Source: Opitutaceae bacterium
GTDB taxonomy: Bacteria > Verrucomicrobiota > Verrucomicrobiia > Opitutales > Opitutaceae
Assembly: GCA_018402455.1 (NCBI GenBank)
Contig: JAGYIG010000012.1
Location: 24,693 to 88,692 of the forward strand
Direction of reading: 5' to 3'
DNA length: 64,000 bases
The notes under the pieces are model-generated. The model did not search any database. It worked only from the letters and a program-made list of their open reading frames with translations, and was not told the DNA's origin. A program made the translations under genes and the position numbers. Numbering within the stretch: the first letter of the stretch is position 1; each line of letters begins with the position of its first letter. Shown piece after piece: positions 27,748 through 36,233 of this stretch.

Positions 27748-28833
27748 TCAGAAGATTCCGAGGAATTTCTTCTGCTTTTTTGGCCTCTCGGGTGCGTCCT
27801 CGGCCAGGGCGATTTTGCCGTCTTCGTCAAAGGTCAGTCCCAAGGCGTCCATTCTTTGCTCGATCACTTCGAGTTGCCCTCGGGCCCGTTCCGCCACTTC
27901 GGAGTCGGGGAAGCCCGTGATGGCTTCGTTGTAGAACACCCGGGCACCCTGATAATTCTGGTTATACCGCAGTTGGTAGTCCGCGAGGATCATTTTACTC
28001 TCGGCAAACACCGTGCGCATCTGGTCGAGACCGTGCTGGGCTTCGCTGAGGCCCGGGTCATCGGGGAAGAGAATCATGAAGTCCTCGAAGTAGGTGATGG
28101 CTTCGCGGGTGGATTGCTGGTCATAGGCGGGGCCATCGACCAGCGAGGCGTGCGTTTGCGCCAGGGCGAGGTAGGCATCCGGGGCGAGCAGACTCTGGGA
28201 GTAGTTGTTGATCAGGCGGTCCAGAGCATCGATCGCGTAGGGCGTGTTGTTGAGCCGTTGATGGGTCCGCGCGATGTTCATCAACGCGAGCGGCGCGTAA
28301 TCACTGTAAGGCGCATTGGCCACGACCCATTCAAAGTAGGTGATCGAGCGTTCCCGGCTGCGGAAGGAGGGCAACCAGCCCCAGTGGTGGTTGCGGGCCC
28401 CGTTCATCAGATCCTCGGCCAGTCGAAACTGGGTCGCGAGCACTTCGCCAAAGCGCTCATTGTTGGGATAGAGGCTCATGACGTTCTGAAATGAGGTAAA
28501 CGCCTTGTAATATTGGCGGCGGCTCAGAAAAATCTGTCCTTGGCGGTAAAGGGCTTCGGGGGCGAAGACGGAGTTGGGGAAGCGTTTGGCCACTTTCTTG
28601 TAGCCGCTGAGCGCGGACCCCTTGCGGCCCCGCTCTTCGGCGGCCCGGGCATTGTTCATCAACTCCGTGGCGCGTTGCACATCTTGGCCGGCGAGACCAG
28701 CGAGAGCGCCACCTTCCACGGTCCAGCCGGATTCGGCGGTCCAACGCAGTGCAGCGGAGAGATTTCCTCCCATGCTGAAACCCAGCAGAGCAAAGAGTAG
28801 GACGCGGAAGGATCGCATGGAGAAATTGAACAT
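27748..28833 (-). CDS. BamD-like outer-membrane protein assembly factor
   Basis: BamD is a TPR lipoprotein of the BAM complex that inserts barrel proteins into the outer membrane. This 361-residue protein has a signal sequence (RVLLFALLGFSMGGNLSA) but no obvious lipobox Cys, unlike E. coli BamD. TPR helices follow: SALSGYKKVAKRFPNSVFAPEALYRQGQI, KAFTSFQNVMSLYPNNERF, then AITYFEDFMILFPDDPGL and ARVFYNEAITGFPDSEVAERA. The C-terminus is basic and Lys/Pro-rich (RPKKQKKFLGIF). It lies between fabH (6 bp upstream) and the lptE-like gene. It could also be a related YfiO/CpoB-type TPR protein. Confidence 0.82.
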   Translation of the reverse strand: MFNFSMRSFRVLLFALLGFSMGGNLSAALRWTAESGWTVEGGALAGLAGQDVQRATELMNNARAAEERGRKGSALSGYKKVAKRFPNSVFAPEALYRQGQIFLSRRQYYKAFTSFQNVMSLYPNNERFGEVLATQFRLAEDLMNGARNHHWGWLPSFRSRERSITYFEWVVANAPYSDYAPLALMNIARTHQRLNNTPYAIDALDRLINNYSQSLLAPDAYLALAQTHASLVDGPAYDQQSTREAITYFEDFMILFPDDPGLSEAQHGLDQMRTVFAESKMILADYQLRYNQNYQGARVFYNEAITGFPDSEVAERARGQLEVIEQRMDALGLTFDEDGKIALAEDAPERPKKQKKFLGIF

Positions 28834-28839
28834 GAAGGG

Positions 28840-29829
28840 TTACCAGCGAACCAAGGCGCTTCCGTAGGTCAAGCCCGCCCCAAAGGCCACGAGCAAAGAA
28901 AGACTGCCATTTTGAATCCGCCCCCCCCGGCGAGCTTCGTCGATGGCCAGTGGAATTGAGGCGGCGGAGGTGTTGCCGTAGCGTTCTAGGTTCACAAAAA
29001 AACGTTCCGGAGGAAGTTGAAGAAATTTGGCGATGGAATCGATGATGCGCAGATTGGCTTGGTGAGGAACGACGCAATCCACTTCGTCGGCATCGACGTT
29101 ACATTGTTCCAAAATATCCCGGACGGCGTCCTCCATTTCCCGGACGGCGAACTTATAGACCTCCCGGCCTTTCATCTGCATGAACCGCGGGGGAACGCCG
29201 GGACCGAGGTGGGGATGCGCGCTGCCCCCGCCCGGAATCCATAGCAGTTCGGTATTTTCTCCCTCCGAGTAGAGCTTGGTGCCGACAATGCTGGCGGTGG
29301 ACCCCGCCGGGGTGGGGCCGATGACCACAGCCCCGGCCGCATCGCCAAACAGCACGCAGGTGGTGCGATCGGTCCAATCCATTACCGTGGAGAGCTTCTC
29401 GGCCCCGATGACCAAGGCGTGGCGGTAGCGGCCCGACTGCAACATCGCCCAAGCGGTTTCCAGCGCGTAGATGAAGCCGGAGCAGGCGGCGGAGACATCG
29501 AAACAAGCGGTGTGGTGGGGCAAGCCCAGTTTGGCCTGCACGATGCAGGCGGTCGAGGGCATGAGCAGATCAGGCGTCAGGGTAGCCACGATGCACAGGT
29601 CGATTTGAGCGGGGGTCAAACCGGCGTCGCGGAGGGCGATGGTGGCAGCCGCCGTCGCCATGTCCGAGGTTTGCTCCTGCGGGGCGGCGATCCGTCGCTC
29701 TTTGATGCCGGTGCGCGAGAAAATCCATTCATCGGAGGTGTCGACGATTTTGGCCATATCTTCATTGGTCAAAACCCGTTCGGGCACGTAGGCACCGGTT
29801 CCGATTAGGGCGAAGGTGGGGACGGACAT
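28840..29829 (-). CDS. fabH: Beta-ketoacyl-ACP synthase III
   Basis: FabH starts fatty acid synthesis by condensing an acyl-CoA with malonyl-ACP. The 329-residue protein has the catalytic Cys116 in DVSAACSGFIYALE, His in VPHQANLRIID and Asn in ERYGNTSAASIPLA. The N-terminal IGTGAYVPERVLTNEDM and TSDEWIFSRTGIKERRIA are diagnostic. It follows plsX by 33 bp in the common rpmF-plsX-fabH order. Confidence 0.96.
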   Translation of the reverse strand: MSVPTFALIGTGAYVPERVLTNEDMAKIVDTSDEWIFSRTGIKERRIAAPQEQTSDMATAAATIALRDAGLTPAQIDLCIVATLTPDLLMPSTACIVQAKLGLPHHTACFDVSAACSGFIYALETAWAMLQSGRYRHALVIGAEKLSTVMDWTDRTTCVLFGDAAGAVVIGPTPAGSTASIVGTKLYSEGENTELLWIPGGGSAHPHLGPGVPPRFMQMKGREVYKFAVREMEDAVRDILEQCNVDADEVDCVVPHQANLRIIDSIAKFLQLPPERFFVNLERYGNTSAASIPLAIDEARRGGRIQNGSLSLLVAFGAGLTYGSALVRW

Positions 29830-29862
29830 TTAGGGGGTGGGAATAGCGGTGCGGGGCGCGAA

Positions 29863-30933
29863 TCAGGCATCCGCCGGGGGAACCGGTTCGGGACGAAAAA
29901 TGCGATTAACTCGCTCGATGTCAGCCTCGATCCGACTGGTGCGATCGACGCGAATAAATTCACTAGCGTCACCAATCGCATTCATCAGCGCAAACCGGTT
30001 AGCCGACCCGTGGGCCTTCAATACGATGCCGTTAAGGCCCAGCAGGGGAGCACCGCCATAACGTTCGGGTTGGATGCGGTGGCGCAGGCCGGTGAACGCT
30101 CCTTTGGCCAACAAGCCGCCCAAGCGGCGGAGGGGCGTGGCGAGCATCTGCGATTTCAGCTCGTTGCGGAAAAATTTTGAAAGCGATTCCCAACTCTTGA
30201 GGCAGATGTTGCCCGTAAAGCCATCGCACACGATCACATCAACATGGTCAAAAAACACCTGAAAACCCTCTAGGGGGCCGACATAGTGCACGAGGTCGCC
30301 CATCTGCTTCAGGCTTTCATGGGTGCCATTGATCAGCGCGTTGCCTTTGCCCTCTTCGGTGCCAATGGTCAGGAGGCCCACGCGGGGTTTTTGAATCCCG
30401 AGTTCCATCCGGGCGTAGTGGCTGCCCAGAATGGCATTGTGCGCCAAGTGGATGGGACGCGCGTCGGGGTTGGCTCCGGCATCGATCAGAATGAAGTGAC
30501 CATTGTCCCGGGGAATCACCGGCGCGAGCGCCGGGCGTTCGATCCCGGCGAGGGTGCGCAATTTCAGGGTGCCAGCCGAAACCAGAATCTTGGTGTTGCC
30601 CGTGCTGATTACGGCGCGGGCACCGCCGGTCTTGACCAGCTCCAGCGCCTTGAGCATCGACGAATCCCGTTTGCGCTTGATGGCGGTCATGACCTCATCG
30701 GCCATGGTGATGACCTCGGGAGCGTGCAGCAGCGAAACCTTGGGATGGTTTGTGAGCTGCGACTGCTCGAGCAGGGGATCTAGCATGGCCTCGTCACCGA
30801 TGATGGTGACTGGGCACAGATCAGGGAAGCCGTTGAGCGCGAGTTTAAGCGCGATGACGATCTCGCCGGGACCCATGTCCCCCCCCATTGCGTCAAGCGC
30901 GATACGACGGGTTTCGCCGGAGCTGTTTTCCAT
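29863..30933 (-). CDS. plsX: Phosphate acyltransferase PlsX
   Basis: PlsX converts acyl-ACP to acyl-phosphate for phospholipid synthesis at the membrane surface. The 356-residue protein starts near RIALDAMGGDMGPGEIV, with later motifs GARAVISTGNTKILVSAGTLKLR, LIDAGANPDARP, and VIVCDGFTGNICLKSWE, all diagnostic. It sits between rpmF (44 bp upstream) and fabH, an order conserved across many bacteria. The C-terminal 20 residues are poorly conserved (FRPEPVPPADA). Confidence 0.96.
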   Translation of the reverse strand: MENSSGETRRIALDAMGGDMGPGEIVIALKLALNGFPDLCPVTIIGDEAMLDPLLEQSQLTNHPKVSLLHAPEVITMADEVMTAIKRKRDSSMLKALELVKTGGARAVISTGNTKILVSAGTLKLRTLAGIERPALAPVIPRDNGHFILIDAGANPDARPIHLAHNAILGSHYARMELGIQKPRVGLLTIGTEEGKGNALINGTHESLKQMGDLVHYVGPLEGFQVFFDHVDVIVCDGFTGNICLKSWESLSKFFRNELKSQMLATPLRRLGGLLAKGAFTGLRHRIQPERYGGAPLLGLNGIVLKAHGSANRFALMNAIGDASEFIRVDRTSRIEADIERVNRIFRPEPVPPADA

Positions 30934-30977
30934 CCGTATCGGGAGCCGGACGGATCAGGAGTGCGGATACGGGGAGC

Positions 30978-31157
30978 TCAGACGTTGACGTCGAGCACCT
31001 GGCGTCCGCGATACATACCGGTATTGAGGTTGACGCGGTGCGGACGAACCGCCGAGCCGTCCGTCGGATCAATGGAGACCTCGGGAGCCTTAAATGCGTT
31101 GGCGGAGCGACGGATGGCGCTGCGTCGTTTGGAGTGCTTGCGTTTCGGTTGGGCCAT
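30978..31157 (-). CDS. rpmF: 50S ribosomal protein L32
   Basis: This 59-residue protein starts MAQPKRKHSKRRSAIRRSA, the bacterial L32 signature, and ends with HRVNLNTGMYRGRQVLDVNV. The zinc-binding Cys pairs of some L32 proteins are absent, so this is the C-minus, zinc-independent type. It heads the minus-strand rpmF-plsX-fabH-bamD-lptE-rpe run. Position and sequence make the call secure despite its small size. Confidence 0.95.
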   Translation of the reverse strand: MAQPKRKHSKRRSAIRRSANAFKAPEVSIDPTDGSAVRPHRVNLNTGMYRGRQVLDVNV

Positions 31158-31284
31158 ATCGGGCGGTGCTTAAAGGTTCTGGAGCAGTCGGGTGACGGCT
31201 CTTTTTTGATTGGTAAAGGGGAGGAATAACGAGGGGGCAGAATCCCCGTCAAGCGCTTATGCTACCGAGCAGTGGCAAAGAATC

Positions 31285-32286
31285 TCAGCCCCAGATCCAC
31301 CACGCCAGCCCGCTGGCGACGATTAACCGGTAGATGGCGAAGGCTCCGAGCCCAAATTTCTGCAGCCAGGCCACCAAAAATCGGACGGCCACCGCCGCGG
31401 AAATCGCGGCCGCTAAACCGCCGATGAGCATTTCGCTCCAGCCGAAGACGGCGAGCATGGCCGGACCGGTTTGCGCTGCTTTGTAGACCGCGGCGCCCCC
31501 GAGCACGGGCACGCCCACCAAAAAGGCGAACTCGGCGGCCCGGGCGGGAGCGAGTCCGCAGAAGTAACCGCCCACCATGGTGACCATGGATCGACTCATC
31601 CCGGGCCATAACGCCAGACACTGCATCAGACCGATCTGCACGGCCTCCCGCGGAGTCAGGTCCGCCGGTTGTTTGGGCGCATCCAGCGCGGGACCGCGAC
31701 GTTTCCGCCAAGCTTCGGCACCCAGCATGAGGCCGGCTCCCACAATCAGGGAGGCGATCACGGTGGGCACGGAAAAAAGGTGTTCGTCGATCCAATCATC
31801 GAGAGCCAGTCCCACGATTACGACCGGGAAAAACGCGCACGCAATGTTGCGCAGCAGGCGCAGTCCGCTGGCATCCTGACCGCGCAGGCCGCGCAGGATC
31901 GACGCCACCGCCGACCAGAAAACCATGACGACGGCCAGAATGGCGCCCACCTGAATCACCACGATATAGGTATCGGAGGCGACCTTGAGGGTGAGGGGGA
32001 TACCGGCGGGATTCGCGGCCGAAGGTGCCTCCAGCCAGAGGGGCTCGCCGGCCGCGTCGAACATCGGCGTCTCGGTGTCCAATCCCAGCAGGTGATTGGT
32101 GATGATCAGATGGCCGGTGGAAGAGACCGGAAGGAATTCCGTGATGCCTTCCACCACGCCAAGGATCACCGCATCGGTTTTGGATAACTCACTGGCCGGA
32201 TTCGCCGGAGTCGGCTCGGGTGGGGTGTCAGCGAGGAGCAGCCCCGGGGCGAGGCCTAAAACGATGATCAAAGTGAAGGTGCGCAC
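31285..32286 (-). CDS. uppP: Undecaprenyl-diphosphatase UppP
   Basis: UppP (BacA) dephosphorylates undecaprenyl pyrophosphate at the inner membrane to recycle the carrier for peptidoglycan and O-antigen. The 333-residue protein has the catalytic region VVEGITEFLPVSSTGHLI and the second motif ALWPGMSRSMVTMVGGYFCGL. It has about eight membrane segments. Compared with the usual 270 residues it carries an N-terminal hydrophobic start (TFTLIIVLGLAPGLLLA), which could be a signal peptide, and an extra loop around TETPMFDAAGEPLWLEAPSAANPAG. It starts at a GTG and is divergent from trpD. Confidence 0.92.
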   Translation of the reverse strand: MRTFTLIIVLGLAPGLLLADTPPEPTPANPASELSKTDAVILGVVEGITEFLPVSSTGHLIITNHLLGLDTETPMFDAAGEPLWLEAPSAANPAGIPLTLKVASDTYIVVIQVGAILAVVMVFWSAVASILRGLRGQDASGLRLLRNIACAFFPVVIVGLALDDWIDEHLFSVPTVIASLIVGAGLMLGAEAWRKRRGPALDAPKQPADLTPREAVQIGLMQCLALWPGMSRSMVTMVGGYFCGLAPARAAEFAFLVGVPVLGGAAVYKAAQTGPAMLAVFGWSEMLIGGLAAAISAAVAVRFLVAWLQKFGLGAFAIYRLIVASGLAWWIWG

Positions 32287-32367
32287 CGCTTTTGGCTCTC
32301 ACAATGGGGGAATCTTGTCCAGTTTTGGCTTTGCCCAAATGCAAATTACCGATGGGGTTCTCTCCTC

Positions 32368-33414
32368 ATGCCCGAGCTCAATGATCTCATCACCAAACTG
32401 CAGGCCCGACAGGAACTCGACGGCCTAGACATCGCGAGGGCGGCGGAGGCCTTGGCGGCAGAGGCCGTCCCCGCCGAAGAGAAAATGGCCTTCCTAGTCG
32501 CGCTCGCGGCCAAGGGAGAGTCCGCCCGCGAGATCGCCGCCTTCGCCCGCGAGTTTCGCCAGCGAGCGATTGACCCCGAAGTCTCCGAATTTTCCGCCGA
32601 GGCCATTGATATTGTCGGCACGGGAGGGGACCACTCGGGAGGTTTTAATATTTCCAGCATGGTAGTGCTCGTCCTGGCGAGCCTGGGGGTAAAGGTCATG
32701 AAGCATGGCAACCGGGGGATCACCTCCGCTTGTGGCAGTGCCGATCTGTTGGCGGGACTGGGCTATCAAATCGATGCGGATCCGGCCACGTTACGGCAGG
32801 GGCTCCGGGAGTTGGGGTATTGTTTCTTTTTCGCGCCGGCCTACCACCCGACGTTCAAACACATCGTGCCCGTGCGCAAAGCGCTGGCGGCCCAAGGTCA
32901 ACGCACGGTTTTCAATATTCTGGGGCCGACGATCAATCCCGGGCAGCCCGCTCACGTGGTGCTGGGGGTCTTTGCCGAAGCCTGGGTGCCGCGGATGGCC
33001 GAGGTACTCGATCTATTGGGCACCAAGGCGGGCTTGGTGGCCCACGGGGTCATCGGCGAAGGGCAGGGCATTGACGAAATCACCACCGCCACCCTCAACC
33101 AAGTGAAGGGCGTGGGGCGGTTGCGGCACGTGGCAGGGCCGTGGTTGGCCTCCGATTTCGGCCTGACCCCCACGGGTTTTGATCATCTCAAAGGCGGCAC
33201 CGTGGCCGAGAACCTCGCCATTGCCGAAGCCGTCCTGAACGGACGGGGCCCGTCCGGTTTGGTCGACACGATTCTGCTCAACGCGGCGATCGGCCTGTGG
33301 TCGGTCGGCCGGGTAGACGCGGTGGCCGCGGGCCTGCCGCTGGCGCGGGAAGCCCTGCTGGATGGTTCCGTTCGTAACAAGATTTCGGATACCAGAGCGT
33401 TTTTTGCCCGATGA
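32368..33414 (+). CDS. trpD: Anthranilate phosphoribosyltransferase
   Basis: TrpD joins anthranilate and PRPP in tryptophan synthesis. The 348-residue protein has the PRPP-binding VGTGGDHSGGFNISS, KHGNRGITSACGSADLL, the anthranilate loop APAYHPTFKHIVPVRKAL and FNILGPTINPGQP. No other trp gene is adjacent, so the pathway is dispersed. It overlaps glmM by 4 bp (ATGA), so the two are co-translated without an obvious metabolic link. Confidence 0.96.
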   Translation: MPELNDLITKLQARQELDGLDIARAAEALAAEAVPAEEKMAFLVALAAKGESAREIAAFAREFRQRAIDPEVSEFSAEAIDIVGTGGDHSGGFNISSMVVLVLASLGVKVMKHGNRGITSACGSADLLAGLGYQIDADPATLRQGLRELGYCFFFAPAYHPTFKHIVPVRKALAAQGQRTVFNILGPTINPGQPAHVVLGVFAEAWVPRMAEVLDLLGTKAGLVAHGVIGEGQGIDEITTATLNQVKGVGRLRHVAGPWLASDFGLTPTGFDHLKGGTVAENLAIAEAVLNGRGPSGLVDTILLNAAIGLWSVGRVDAVAAGLPLAREALLDGSVRNKISDTRAFFAR

Positions 33415-34730
33415 ACCGCCGGTATTTTGGCACCGACGGAGTGCGGGGTGAATTTGGCGGGGCCGTGATCAATCCCGCCTTTGCGGCGCGGTTGGCGGAA
33501 GCGGCCGCCCGCTGGCGGGGCCCCCCCGGCACGGTGGTCATCGGGCGGGACACCCGGGAATCCGGGGCGGTGTTGCTGGGGGCCTTGACGGGAGGTTTTC
33601 AGGCCGCGGGATGGCGGGTGGTGGACCTCGGGATCCTCCCCACGCCGGCGGTGGCCCGGGCCGTTCGCCAGCAGGGTCTGGATTTGGGGGTGGTGATTAC
33701 GGCGAGTCACAATCCCGCCCGCGACAACGGCATCAAGTTTTTTGGCCCCGGGGGGATCAAATTCAATGACGAGGAGGAGCGGGCCATTGAAGCCCGGCTG
33801 CCGGCCCAGCCCGCGTCCTTTCCCGCTCCCCCGGATGCGACGCAAGATGCCATCCCGGATTACCTCGATGCCCTGGCCGGAGTGCTCCCGGCGGCGGGCT
33901 TGACGGGTTGGAAAATCGTGGTCGATGCGGCCAACGGCGCCACGACCCAAACCACGCCGGTTTTGCTCGAACGCCTCGGCGCCGAAGTGGTGAGGATAGG
34001 CGCCTCGCCGAACGGCCACAATATCAATGCGGACGTGGGCAGTGAGCACCCGGCCCAACTGGCGGCCCGGGTGGTGGCCACGGGGGCGGTGGTGGGGATC
34101 ACTCATGATGGTGACGGCGACCGCTGCGTGCTGTGCGACGAGGAGGGAGGGATTCTCGACGGCGATGAAATCCTGACAATTCTCGCGCAGACGGCGATTC
34201 GGGATGGCACCCTCCGGCAGGGGATCTTGGTGATCACGCAACAGAGCAACCTGGGCGTCGATGCGGTGGTCAAAGCGGCGGGAGGCCAGGTTCGCCGCAC
34301 TGATATCGGCGATCGGTATGTGGCGGAAAAAATGCGGGAGGTGGCGGCGTCATTGGGCGGTGAATCAAGCGGCCACATTATTTGCGATGAGATCGCGCCG
34401 ACCGGAGATGGTCTGGGCGCGGCGCTGAAGGTGCTGCAAGTGATGTTGAACAGCGGGGCCCCTCTCAGTCAGTTGCGCCGGGTGCTGAAAAAATTCCCGC
34501 AGCAAACGGGTGCCTTGCCCGTGGCCCGCAAACCACCCCTGAACACGTGTCAGCAATTGGCGAGCGTGATGTCCGATTTGGAGCGTGAGTTGGGGGACTC
34601 GGGCCGGTTGCTGGTGCGTTATTCCGGCACGGAATCCAAGTTGCGACTGCTGGTGGAGGGCCCCACGGAAGCCGTGGTTGCGGCGGCCTATGAGCGTCTG
34701 AAAACCGCGGCGTTGGCCGATTTGACCTAA
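33411..34730 (+). CDS. glmM: Phosphoglucosamine mutase
   Basis: GlmM converts glucosamine 6-phosphate to glucosamine 1-phosphate on the way to UDP-GlcNAc for cell wall and LPS. The 439-residue protein has FGTDGVRGEFGG, the phosphoserine loop VVITASHNPARDNGIKFFG, the metal loop THDGDGDRCVLCDEEG, the sugar loop GGESSGHIICDEI and the phosphate-binding RYSGTESKLRLLVEGP. A downstream broken gene begins 13 bp later. Confidence 0.95.
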   Translation: MNRRYFGTDGVRGEFGGAVINPAFAARLAEAAARWRGPPGTVVIGRDTRESGAVLLGALTGGFQAAGWRVVDLGILPTPAVARAVRQQGLDLGVVITASHNPARDNGIKFFGPGGIKFNDEEERAIEARLPAQPASFPAPPDATQDAIPDYLDALAGVLPAAGLTGWKIVVDAANGATTQTTPVLLERLGAEVVRIGASPNGHNINADVGSEHPAQLAARVVATGAVVGITHDGDGDRCVLCDEEGGILDGDEILTILAQTAIRDGTLRQGILVITQQSNLGVDAVVKAAGGQVRRTDIGDRYVAEKMREVAASLGGESSGHIICDEIAPTGDGLGAALKVLQVMLNSGAPLSQLRRVLKKFPQQTGALPVARKPPLNTCQQLASVMSDLERELGDSGRLLVRYSGTESKLRLLVEGPTEAVVAAAYERLKTAALADLT

Positions 34731-34743
34731 CGGGGACCGCCTT

Positions 34744-35269
34744 GTGGGAGACCCGAGGGTACAGGAAACCGCGGTCAGTGACCTCTCCCCGGATCTGCGG
34801 CGTCTGGCCGTTACGATCCGCGAAGCCGCGCAGCGTCAGGATCTGGCGGTGGTCAAGGAATTGAGCCGGCAAGTGTTGGCCCGCGAGCCCGGTTGCGTGG
34901 GCGTGCGCGAACTCTGGTATGAGACACTGCAGGCCGGGGTGGCTCCGGCCCCGTCGTCGGCTGCAGGGGTGGCTCACCAAGGTTGGAAAACCAGTCCTGC
35001 GGCGGCGCCGTCGCATCTGGCTGGCCCAAGCCGACGCGACTCTCCGCCGACTTTGGCCGGAAGCGACGCCGGGGCCGTTGATCGATGCCGCGCGGACGCC
35101 GGGTTGGCTCCAGACGGAATGCCCGCCTGGCAGACGCTGGCACGGGTGGATCCGCCGATGATGCCGCCCTCGGTTGGGCGAAAAAGGCAACGTCAGGCGA
35201 AAGTTGGAGGCGTCTCTGGCGGTGGGCCCAACGGTCCTTGAGCAGCATCCGGCGGATGTCGGGCCCTGA
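34744..35269 (+). pseudogene. Unrecognised gene with several frameshifts
   Basis: A GTG start 13 bp after glmM opens a helical N-terminal part (SPDLRRLAVTIREAAQRQDL then VKELSRQVLAREPGCVGVRELWYETLQAG) that looks like a TPR-type domain. After about 34930 coding character jumps between frames: GKPVLRRRRRIWLAQADATL in one, PAWQTLARV in another, ADDAALGW in the third, and EKGNVRRKLEASLAVGPTVL ending at the TGA at 35267 in the first shifted frame. At least three or four indels are needed for one product of about 170 residues. The convergent DMT transporter is also damaged here, so sequencing error is likely. No family could be named. Confidence 0.5.
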
Positions 35270-35354
35270 CCGTGGTGCGGGGCTTCTGGTCGCGGTCACG
35301 ATGAAGACAGGCAGGCTCAGCCCGGGCGGAGACTCCGGCGGGGAGCGTCTGACG

Positions 35355-36226
35355 TCACTCAAGGGATCTGGCGTGGGCCGGGGGTTTCCGGAGCGTTGGG
35401 CGAGCGCCAAAGCCCCTCCCATAATCGCCAGACTCGCCAGCAAACTGCCCAGCGGCGCGGATTCACCGAACACCACCAAGCTCACCCCAACCGCCAATGG
35501 AATGAGGAGATTGTTGCTCACCGCGAGGGTGGGGGTGCTGACTTTGGTGGCGCCCAGATTCCAGCCGAAAAACCCCACCCCGGTGGCAACAATTCCCAAG
35601 TAGGCGATCACTCCCCATTGGGTGAGGCTGGGCCGGAACGAAGCCGGTTCCCCCAAGGCGACGGCCAGTCCAGCCGCGGCCAACGTCGCGCCCAAATACA
35701 ACCAGCCAAAGACGCTCGCATCCGAACCGTTCGGGTGGCGGTGCCGCAATTGCCGGTAGGCCAATTGGCCGGCGGCGAAACATAAGTTAGCCCCCTGCAG
35801 CAGCAGAAACCCCCTGACGTCATCCCCGGTTATGCCCCCCTCCCACTTGAGCACGGCGGCACCGATGCCGGCCAGCGCGGCGGCCGTCAAAGCGAGCCCG
35901 TTGACCCGCCGTTGGCGCAGCCCATCCAACAGCACGATGTAGATCGGCGTGAAGATGGTGAACATCGCCACCTCGTGGGCCTGGAGGTGGTGAAAGGCGG
36001 CGATGTAGAGCACATACATCACCCCGAATTGAACGGCTCCGATCACGCCGTAGTGGAACGCGAGTTTCGGTTTCACCGACCGGAGCCGCAGCAACGGCAA
36101 AAACACCAGCGTGGCCAGCAGCAGGCGGCTGGTGGCCACCCCGTAGGCGTCGAGCCCCGCGAGTTGGTTCTTGATCAGGCCGAAGGAGAAGGCCCACAGC
36201 AGCGAGACGGCGATGAGATAGCCCAT
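35355..36226 (-). CDS. DMT-superfamily (EamA) transporter, end disturbed by a frameshift
   Basis: This ten-helix inner-membrane transporter consists of two EamA repeats: MGYLIAVSLLWAFSFGLIKNQ through GIGAAVLKWEGG, and GFLLLQGANLCFAAGQLAYRQL through LASLAIMGGALALAQ. Members export small metabolites, and the substrate here is unknown. The natural end should be near 35355, giving about 290 residues as in the family. In the sequence as written the frame misses stops at 35355 and 35359 and runs on for 170 non-family residues to 34853, antisense to another gene, so an indel near 35360-35400 is likely. It starts 8 bp after the stop of the ABC permease gene. Confidence 0.82.
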
Positions 36227-36233
36227 CGGAGAG

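Noticed and set aside
34853..35354. A 170-residue C-terminal extension of the DMT transporter
   Set aside because: It is Pro/Arg-rich, antisense to another gene, and lies beyond the normal ten-helix end. A missed stop from an indel explains it better.
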